Assembly (NCBI GenBank): GCA_938004015.1
Contig: CALKWU010000132.1
Span: 1 to 38,207 of the forward strand
Origin: an uncultured Oceanobacillus sp.
GTDB lineage: Bacteria > Bacillota > Bacilli > Bacillales > Amphibacillaceae
Length of the DNA: 38,207 nucleotides
Reading direction: 5' to 3'
Shown piece by piece: positions 33,051 to 38,207 of the stretch. How positions within the stretch are numbered: position 1 is the stretch's first letter; each line of letters starts with the position of its first letter. The notes beneath the pieces were generated by a model. It was not told the origin of the DNA and did no database searches. It saw only the letters and a program-made list of their open reading frames with translations. The position numbers and the translations under genes are program-made.

Positions 33051-33072
33051 TTATATAGAAGAAGGATTTTCG

Positions 33073-33100
33073 TCCTGACTCGTAGGGGTCGGGATTTTTT
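33073..33100 (+). terminator. Terminator of the WYL regulator gene
   Basis: TCCTGAC (33073-33079) and GTCGGGA (33088-33094) form a 7-bp stem with one G-U pair, followed by six T. Confidence 0.75.
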
Positions 33101-33103
33101 GTA

Positions 33104-33378
33104 TGTTGAATTCTTAGGAGTTAATGTCGTTTCACCATTTGTACGGTAAAGAGTATCGGCTTCAAAATTTTCATGTTCAGTATCGATTTGGACTTTGTAG
33201 CGTAAAGTGACTTCCTCGTTTTCTTCTAGATTCAAACCATTAATAATAAACTTTTTGCCCTTCTTGGGTCACCGTTACGCCATTTAATAATGAGGGGTCG
33301 CTTGCACTTAAGTAATAGCTACCATTTGTCAACTCATTATTATCCGCAGCCTTCCATTCTTCCGTATCCTGGCAAAAA
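33104..33378 (-). pseudogene. Frameshifted fragment of a surface adhesin (isopeptide/Cna-type domain)
   Basis: On the minus strand two overlapping frames together give one continuous domain. The first reads QDTEEWKAADNNELTNGSYY and on to NGVTVTQEG, then stops at a TAA near 33250. One base out of phase, the sequence goes on as FIINGLNLEENEEVTLRYKV and then YRTNGETTLTPKNS. The join is a single-base frameshift in an A/T-rich run (CAAAAAGTTT). The style is that of the isopeptide-forming, Cna-B or SpaA-like repeats of LPXTG wall-anchored adhesins. There is no start, signal peptide or anchor, and upstream and downstream parts are missing, so this is a relic. Confidence 0.6.
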
Positions 33379-33908
33379 ACTTACTATTCTCATAGTGGAA
33401 ACATAGAATACATCCGGGAATCAATGATATCCGCATGAAAAGAAAAATTTATCCAAAACGGGAAAGCACGTACACGAGTAAAACAAGAAAGGAAAAAGTC
33501 AAAGTTTGCAAACCTATCTCCAAACAGGGAATGTGACATTAGCCAATGTAAAAGTGGAAGACGAAACATTTAATATGTGTATCAACTAAACTCCACTCTT
33601 ACAGTCACCAAACTCACACCTCCACAAAAATTTACGTCAATAATTTTCTCAAAACTTTCAACCATCCAAGTCCACAATCTGATACGACCATCCCCGACAA
33701 ACACTCATCCCAAAATTTCTGTGATTTCCCGGCATGCTTGGAAACACCCGTCGTATAAATCACGCAACTCTGGCGATAGACTTCTCAAAAACCTGCGTCC
33801 ATGCCAGCCACAACCCGAAACCGAAACACCCACCTACATCCCCCAAAAATTCGTTCTTCCCCCTCTCCACCAAATCCATAACTTTTCAAAAATTTTACAA
33901 AAAATGTC
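33379..33908. other. Gene-free stretch with a strongly G-poor tract
   Basis: No convincing gene is seen in these 530 bases. From 33601 to 33900 the plus strand has about 27 G and 102 C in 300 bases, an extreme strand bias unlike the rest of the window. The frames that cross it have no recognisable motif, no proper ribosome site and odd composition. A short plus-strand frame near 33510-33590 (ending with VKVEDETFNM) may be another gene remnant. The tract ends right at the -35 of the manganese operon. Confidence 0.55.
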
Positions 33909-33942
33909 TTGACAAACTTGGTAAACATGAATAATCTAGTAT
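33909..33942 (+). promoter_or_regulatory. Promoter region of mntABCD
   Basis: A perfect TTGACA at 33909-33914 is followed by several -10 candidates: TAATCT (33932, spacer 17) and TAGTAT (33937, spacer 22). TTGGTA (33918) with TATACA (33940), spacer 16, is an alternative pair. Transcription should start near 33945-33955. Confidence 0.5.
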
Positions 33943-33954
33943 ACAGATAATAAA

Positions 33955-33970
33955 GTTGCACGGAGGAAAC
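33955..33970 (+). promoter_or_regulatory. Candidate MntR box of the manganese operon
   Basis: GTTGCACGGAGGAAAC agrees at 12 of 16 places with the B. subtilis mntA-type MntR box as I remember it (TTTGCATGAGGGAAAC), and includes the conserved TTGC and GGAAAC ends. It lies 20 bases before the mntA start, just downstream of the promoter, where a manganese-loaded repressor would block transcription. Confidence 0.5.
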
Positions 33971-33989
33971 ATTTAAGGAGGGAAACAAA

Positions 33990-34937
33990 ATGAAGGTGGT
34001 TGGACAAAATCTATGGCGCATGGCAGTTCTATCCTTATTCATCCTGCTTGTGGCATGTAGTGGGCAGGCTGAATCGACGGAAGATCATGCGCCAGATGGG
34101 GAAGAGAAAGTAAAAATTTTAACGACAATTGCTCAAATCGGGGAGCCGTTATCGGTGATTGGCGGGGATCGGGTAGAAGTGGAAAGTTTGATGGGCCCAT
34201 CCGTTGACCCGCATCTTTACAACCCGACACAGAGCGATATCTCTAAAGTCGATGAGGCAGAAATGATTTTTTACAATGGCTTGAATTTGGAAGTGAACAT
34301 GGTGCCGGTGTTCGACTCCATCGGTGAATCGAAACCGGTGCTTGCAATCGGCGAAACGATTCCGGAAGAAGAAATTTTAGATGATGAAGAAGGGGCGATT
34401 GACCCCCACATCTGGTTCAACATCGATTTATGGAAGATGGCGCTCGATGCTGCAGTGGAGGAAATGAAAGAATATGCTCCGGAAGATGCGGATTACTTTG
34501 AGGAGAATAAAAACGAGTATTTTCAACAACTCGATGAATTGAAAGAAGAAGCGGACAAACTGCAAGCTATTCCGCAAGAAAAGCGGATTCTCGTCACTGC
34601 GCATGATGCGTTCGGATATTTCGGGGATGTCCACGATATGGAAGTCATCGGCCTCCAAGGATTGAGTACTGAAGATGAAATTGGAATTTCCGATATTAAT
34701 AGAACGATTGAAATCATTAAAGAACATGAAGTTCCGGCAATATTCGTGGAAAGCAGTATCAGTCCGGAAGCGATTGAAGCCGTATTGGAAGGTGCGAAAA
34801 ACGAAGGTCTCGACGTGGAACTTGGTGGAGAACTTTTCTCCGACGCTATGGGGGCACCTGATACCGAAGAAGGTACATATATTGGAATGTACCGACACAA
34901 TGTGGAAACCATTTACAAAGCGTTGATGAGGGAGTGA
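33990..34937 (+). CDS. mntA: Manganese ABC transporter substrate-binding lipoprotein
   Basis: A 315-residue cluster A-I metal-binding lipoprotein with a lipobox ending LLVAC (Cys23). The metal ligands expected for the family are His75 (DPHLY), His140 (DPHIWFN), His205 (VTAHDAFGYF) and Asp285 (LFSDAMG). This His3-Asp set is that of TroA/MntA, and the sequence follows B. subtilis MntA (YtgA) closely, for example in GLQGLSTEDEIGISD and EGTYIGMYRHN. There is no His-rich loop of the kind seen in zinc proteins ZnuA/AdcA, which favours manganese. ATG 33990 has AAGGAGGGAAAC upstream. It is the first gene of mntABCD, 5 bases before mntB. Confidence 0.93.
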   Translation: MKVVGQNLWRMAVLSLFILLVACSGQAESTEDHAPDGEEKVKILTTIAQIGEPLSVIGGDRVEVESLMGPSVDPHLYNPTQSDISKVDEAEMIFYNGLNLEVNMVPVFDSIGESKPVLAIGETIPEEEILDDEEGAIDPHIWFNIDLWKMALDAAVEEMKEYAPEDADYFEENKNEYFQQLDELKEEADKLQAIPQEKRILVTAHDAFGYFGDVHDMEVIGLQGLSTEDEIGISDINRTIEIIKEHEVPAIFVESSISPEAIEAVLEGAKNEGLDVELGGELFSDAMGAPDTEEGTYIGMYRHNVETIYKALMRE

Positions 34938-34942
34938 GGAGC

Positions 34943-35704
34943 ATGAAGGAAATCGTTTTAGAAGTGAAAGATCTTTCTGCTTCATATCGGAAAACGACAG
35001 TTCTGCACGATGTCAATTTTTCTGTGCAAAGAGGATCGTTGACAGGTATCATCGGGCCGAATGGAGCAGGAAAGTCCACATTGATCAAAACCATTTTGGA
35101 ACTTCATCCGGCCTTGACCGGTACGGTGAAGTTTTTCAATGAACCTTACAATAAAGTGAAAAAACGCATCGGCTATGTCCCTCAGCGTGGTTCGGTTGAC
35201 TGGGATTTTCCCACCGATGCATTGGACGTCGTGACAATGGGCTTATACGGTCAGATCGGTTGGTTGCGGCGTCCAACCCGCAAGCACAAACAAAAAGCTT
35301 ATGAAGCCCTTGAGAAAATGGGGATGGGGGATTATGCCGATCGGCAAATCAGCCAATTGTCCGGCGGTCAGCAACAACGGGTCTTTTTAGCAAGGGCGCT
35401 CGTGCAAGATGCAGATATGTATTTTATGGATGAACCGCTTGCCGGAGTGGATGCTGCGACGGAACGGGCGATTATGACGATTTTGAAAGAATTGAAAGCG
35501 AAAGGGAAGACCGTACTCGTCGTCCATCATGACTTGCAGACCGTGGAAGATTATTTCGACCATGTCCTATTGCTGAATCGAACCATTATCAATCATGGGA
35601 AAACGGAAGATGTATTTACGATGGAAAATATTGCAGAAACCTATGGAGGAAATATGCGCTGGATGGGAGAGAAACGGGAACATGCTTTCCATATTGTCGA
35701 GTAG
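34943..35704 (+). CDS. mntB: Manganese ABC transporter ATP-binding protein
   Basis: A 253-residue ATPase with Walker A GPNGAGKST at 38-46, Q-loop Gln81 in GYVPQRGSVDWDFP, signature LSGGQQQR at 139-146, Walker B ADMYFMDEPLAGVD and a switch histidine in VVHHD. The VPQR-x-x-VDWDFP segment is a hallmark of the manganese/zinc cluster ATPases. ATG 34943 is used; GTG 34934 is in frame but lies inside the ribosome binding site GAGGGAG. It overlaps mntC by 23 bases. Confidence 0.94.
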   Translation: MKEIVLEVKDLSASYRKTTVLHDVNFSVQRGSLTGIIGPNGAGKSTLIKTILELHPALTGTVKFFNEPYNKVKKRIGYVPQRGSVDWDFPTDALDVVTMGLYGQIGWLRRPTRKHKQKAYEALEKMGMGDYADRQISQLSGGQQQRVFLARALVQDADMYFMDEPLAGVDAATERAIMTILKELKAKGKTVLVVHHDLQTVEDYFDHVLLLNRTIINHGKTEDVFTMENIAETYGGNMRWMGEKREHAFHIVE

Positions 35705-36593
35705 CAATACATTATGGGTGCTGTTGAGCACGATGACATTAGGTGTTGCAGCTGGTACGATCGGTTGCATCGCCTATTGGAAACGACAAAACTTGATGAG
35801 TGATGCTCTGTCCCATGCCGCACTGCCAGGGGTCGTCATCGCTTTCTTGCTTTGGGGTGAAAAAAATTTGTTAGTCCTCGTCATCGGTGCGGGAATCACG
35901 GCGCTCATCGGTGCGCTTTTCATCCAATGGGTGACGACATCCTCAAGGATTACCGAAGATTCTGCAATGGGAATGGTGCTCGCTGTATTTTACGGATTCG
36001 GAATTATGCTTTTGGCGATTGCCAACCGTTTGCCCGGTGGCAATCAAAGTGGGCTGGATAACTTCATTTACGGGCAAGCAGCAGCGATGGTCCGTTCCGA
36101 CGTCATCACAATGCTCATTTTGGCGCTCGTTGTCTTGTTCATCGTTTTCATCAGTTTCAAAGAATGGAAAATCTTTCTTTTCGATAAAGAGTTCGCCCAA
36201 GGGCTTGGTATTTCCATTCAAAGGATGAACACATTGTACTCGGTCGTGCTTGTGATGGCGATCGTCATCGGCATTCAAGCAGTCGGTGTCATTTTGATGG
36301 CGGCGTTACTGATCATCCCGGCTGTCAGTGCACGTTATTGGACACAGTCTTTTCATTGGATGATTCTGCTTTCTGCACTGATCGGCGGATTGTCAGGGGT
36401 GCTCGGCACATTGGTCAGTACGATGAAAAACGGGCTCCCGACCGGGCCGTTCATCGTAGTGGTCGGAGCCGGATTCTTTGTCCTTTCCTTCTTGTTCGGA
36501 AAAGAAAAAGGACTGTTCGTCAATTATGTACAATATAAATTCCAGCAAAAACAACAGTTGAAGCTGATGGAACAGGAAGGTGGAAACGTATGA
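35682..36593 (+). CDS. mntC: Manganese ABC transporter permease (first subunit)
   Basis: A 303-residue ABC-3 family permease with about eight helices. The conserved opening TLGVAAGTIGCIAYWKRQNLMSDALSHAALPGVV contains the DALSHAALPG motif of metal permeases. FKEWKIFLFDKEFAQGLGI is the cytoplasmic segment that contacts the ATPase. ATG 35682 is chosen, 23 bases inside mntB, with GGGAGAG upstream; ATG 35643 is possible but has no ribosome site. It is translationally coupled to mntD by an ATGA overlap. Confidence 0.92.
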   Translation: MLSILSSSNTLWVLLSTMTLGVAAGTIGCIAYWKRQNLMSDALSHAALPGVVIAFLLWGEKNLLVLVIGAGITALIGALFIQWVTTSSRITEDSAMGMVLAVFYGFGIMLLAIANRLPGGNQSGLDNFIYGQAAAMVRSDVITMLILALVVLFIVFISFKEWKIFLFDKEFAQGLGISIQRMNTLYSVVLVMAIVIGIQAVGVILMAALLIIPAVSARYWTQSFHWMILLSALIGGLSGVLGTLVSTMKNGLPTGPFIVVVGAGFFVLSFLFGKEKGLFVNYVQYKFQQKQQLKLMEQEGGNV

Positions 36594-37480
36594 GCTATAC
36601 AGCGTGGATTATATTGACGGCGGCGTTGGTCGGCCTTTCCTGCGGTATCATCGGGGTTTTCCTCATTTTGCGGAAAACGGCGATGATGGCTGATGCAATC
36701 AGTCATACGGTTTTGCTCGGGATTGTATTGGCGTTCATCGTGACAAGAGAAGTAGGCGGAACACCTATGCTCATTGGTGGGATTTTGGCAGGGATAGTGA
36801 CTGCGTTTTTAGTGCAATGGTTGCATTCTTTGGATGTGCAACATGATGCTTCCATCGGAATTGTGTTCACGACATTGTTTGCGATAGGTGTCATTTTGAT
36901 TGCAACTTCCATCGGAAATGCGCATTTGGACGTTCAGCATGCACTGATGGGGGAAATCACATTCATCCCTTTCCATACGATTACGGTGCCATGGATAGGT
37001 GAAATTCCGCAAGCGACGGCACTGCTCATTTTAGTATTATTGGTCGTGCTCTTTTTCATCGTCACATTTTATAAAGAATGGAAAATCACATCTTTCGATC
37101 CGGCGTTGGCGGCAAGCCTAGGTATACCGGTGCTTTTCATGCATTATTTGTTTATGGGACTCGTCTCGGTGACGACGGTCGCCTCCTTTGACGCCGTTGG
37201 AGCGATCATGGTTGTCGCTATGCTCATTACGCCAGCTGCCTCCAGTTATTTATGGACAGATAAACTGGTGGTGATGCTCGTCCTCAGCGGAGCATTCGGA
37301 GTTCTTTCCGCTGTCATCGGTTATTACGTCGCAGCCTGGATCGACACTTCCATCTCCGGTTCCATGGCCTTTGCCACCGGCATCATCTTCTTGATCAGTT
37401 TTCTGTTTTCACCAAAACACGGCATCATCGCCAAACGCCTCAAACCAGAAACGGGCCAAACAGGGACAGACCCCGTTTGA
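36590..37480 (+). CDS. mntD: Manganese ABC transporter permease (second subunit), repeat-derived C terminus
   Basis: A 296-residue ABC-3 permease paralogous to MntC, with LRKTAMMADAISHTVLLGIVLAF near the start and FYKEWKITSFDPALAASLGI as the coupling segment. MntC and MntD would form the heterodimeric manganese channel. ATG 36590 overlaps the mntC stop (ATGA). The last nine or so residues (GQTGTDPV and the residue before) are encoded by a copy of the dispersed palindromic repeat, and the stop TGA lies in its right arm, so the repeat has replaced or extended the native C-terminal tail. The permease core is complete, so the protein should still work. Confidence 0.92.
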   Translation: MSYTAWIILTAALVGLSCGIIGVFLILRKTAMMADAISHTVLLGIVLAFIVTREVGGTPMLIGGILAGIVTAFLVQWLHSLDVQHDASIGIVFTTLFAIGVILIATSIGNAHLDVQHALMGEITFIPFHTITVPWIGEIPQATALLILVLLVVLFFIVTFYKEWKITSFDPALAASLGIPVLFMHYLFMGLVSVTTVASFDAVGAIMVVAMLITPAASSYLWTDKLVVMLVLSGAFGVLSAVIGYYVAAWIDTSISGSMAFATGIIFLISFLFSPKHGIIAKRLKPETGQTGTDPV

Positions 37481-37526
37481 CCCACTTTGGGCCAAACAGA
37501 GACAGTCCCTATTTGGCCCATTTTTT
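37453..37526 (+). repeat. Dispersed palindromic repeat, copies D1 and D2
   Basis: D1 (37453-37483) reads GGGCCAAACAGGGACAGACC and on to GTTTGACCC; it encodes the end of MntD and its stop codon. D2 (37489-37519) has arms GGGCCAAACAGAGAC and GTCCCTATTTGGCCC, followed by ATTTTTT, and can terminate the mnt operon. The two copies are in tandem, five bases apart. D2's T run abuts the stop codon of the converging ypmS-like gene. Confidence 0.85.
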
Positions 37527-38163
37527 ATTGGAGCATATCGAAGTTGTCGATGACGAGCGATTCAAAAGGTACACGGATGCGGAAAGCGAGATTGTTCGCT
37601 TCCAAGTCGATCGTATCGACGGCAATCTGAAAATTGCTGCGGATGTCCATTTGAGTCACCGCAATATACACTTCTTCTTCATCCGGATTGACGATGGCCC
37701 ATTCCGGCATCGGCAAATAACGGGCGAGGTATTCCATGATTTTTTTATTCGGCAACTCCAACAATCCGAGGGAAATCGACCGTTGTTTCAAAATGATGTC
37801 CCCGTTTTCTGAAACGAAAGGCTCGAAATGGATGGATAGGGGAACCGTCGTGGAAAACACCGGGAGTTCCCCAATCAAATGGACATCTTCATCCAAATCG
37901 ATCCAATATTTATGCCGGGTGTTGGCGGTAAGTTCCTCAATATACGCATTGATCAAGTCATTCAAGTTTTCTTTCGTTGTCCGGACGATGAATTCGGAGC
38001 TTTCTTCTTCCGCTACAATCGGTTTTGTCGGAATTTCCACCTCTTCCGCCGGCCAAAATATGAAACTGGAAAAAAGCAAAATACCGGCGACATTCATTGC
38101 CAAAATAAAGAAAAACCACTTTTTCCAATTGATCGCCCGTTTGTTTCTATCCTGTCTCTTCAT
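37525..38163 (-). CDS. ypmS: YpmS family membrane protein (DUF2140)
   Basis: A 212-residue protein with a basic N terminus, one membrane helix (about residues 17-38) and an exported beta-rich domain typical of DUF2140/YpmS: TKENLNDLINAYIEEL, then FEPFVSENGDIILKQRSISLGLLELP and IMEYLARYLPMPEW. The family is conserved in Bacillales, and its function is not established. The domain has the look of lipid- or matrix-binding proteins, but no active site is seen. ATG 38163 is preferred because GAGAAGAAGG lies nine bases upstream; TTG 38172 abuts that site. It converges on mntD, and the gene before it is outside the window. Confidence 0.88.
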   Translation of the reverse strand: MKRQDRNKRAINWKKWFFFILAMNVAGILLFSSFIFWPAEEVEIPTKPIVAEEESSEFIVRTTKENLNDLINAYIEELTANTRHKYWIDLDEDVHLIGELPVFSTTVPLSIHFEPFVSENGDIILKQRSISLGLLELPNKKIMEYLARYLPMPEWAIVNPDEEEVYIAVTQMDIRSNFQIAVDTIDLEANNLAFRIRVPFESLVIDNFDMLQ

Positions 38164-38207
38164 CGCTGTCAACCTTCTTCTCCCGAAATATATTCCAACA
38201 CCCGCTC

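Noticed and set aside
33577..34042. Overlapping open frames of 85 and 111 codons in the G-poor tract
   Set aside because: They have skewed low-complexity composition, no ribosome sites and no recognisable motif; their openness follows from the base bias.
1..38207. CRISPR arrays, tRNA/rRNA genes, prophage or intact insertion sequences
   Set aside because: No regularly spaced repeats, cloverleaf-like segments, integrases or transposases were found; the only repeated DNA is the short palindromic family.

Overview
The window looks like a chromosomal segment of a Gram-positive, low-to-middle GC Bacillota of the Bacillaceae type. The evidence is strong purine-rich ribosome binding sites, frequent TTG starts, LAAC-type lipoboxes, rho-independent terminators with long U tracts, a sigma-W-type promoter, and many genes with clear Bacillus counterparts (GltC, MntABCD, YuzB, YpmS, a YocH-like LysM-3D protein, YhaQ/YhaP-like ABC genes, a YwqA-like SNF2 helicase). 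No rRNA, tRNA, CRISPR array or intact insertion sequence was seen.

Layout. 1-1500: an ECF sigma factor and its membrane anti-sigma partner, framed by two copies of a dispersed palindromic repeat. 1579-4525: a three-gene ABC importer (lipoprotein, permease, ATPase of the TrpXYZ type) with an operator-like palindrome upstream and a strong hairpin after the lipoprotein gene. 4585-5213: a CueP-type copper-binding lipoprotein. 5217-7663: glutamate dehydrogenase, divergent from a GltC-like LysR regulator. 7672-8849: an SH3b-amidase. 8872-9050: an unannotated 24-residue membrane peptide gene with its own promoter and terminator. 9086-11335: an ABC-2 exporter pair behind a textbook ECF (sigma-W type) promoter. 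11464-16097: an MFS transporter and a SWIM-SNF2 helicase. 16096-21612: a TAXI-type TRAP transporter operon (binding lipoprotein, DUF1850 protein, fused permease) divergent from a regulator that seems to join a PrpR_N-like sensor, a degenerate nucleotide-cyclase-like domain and a winged helix. 21680-26379: MATE transporter, RidA, iron-dependent alcohol dehydrogenase, YuzB, and a second MFS transporter with a 16-bp palindrome over its start. 26583-28526: a DUF1002 protein and a LysM-3D cell-wall protein. 28626-30960: threonine catabolism (tdh, kbl). 31015-33100: a permuted papain-like hydrolase and a WYL regulator. 33104-33908: a decayed stretch with a frameshifted adhesin fragment and a strikingly G-poor tract. 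33909-37526: the manganese-type mntABCD operon, whose last codons lie inside another copy of the palindromic repeat. 37525-38163: a YpmS-like membrane protein.

How it works together. The clearest themes are envelope stress and cell-wall upkeep (ECF pair, ABC exporter, amidase, LysM-3D protein), amino-acid nitrogen metabolism (GdhA with GltC; Tdh and Kbl turning threonine into glycine and acetyl-CoA), metal handling (CueP, MntABCD) and organic-solute uptake (TrpXYZ-type ABC, TAXI-TRAP). The least ordinary items are the TAXI-TRAP module with its composite regulator, the small peptide gene, and the pairing of a GltC-type regulator with gdhA. All functional calls come from reading the sequence and remembered family motifs; no search was run.
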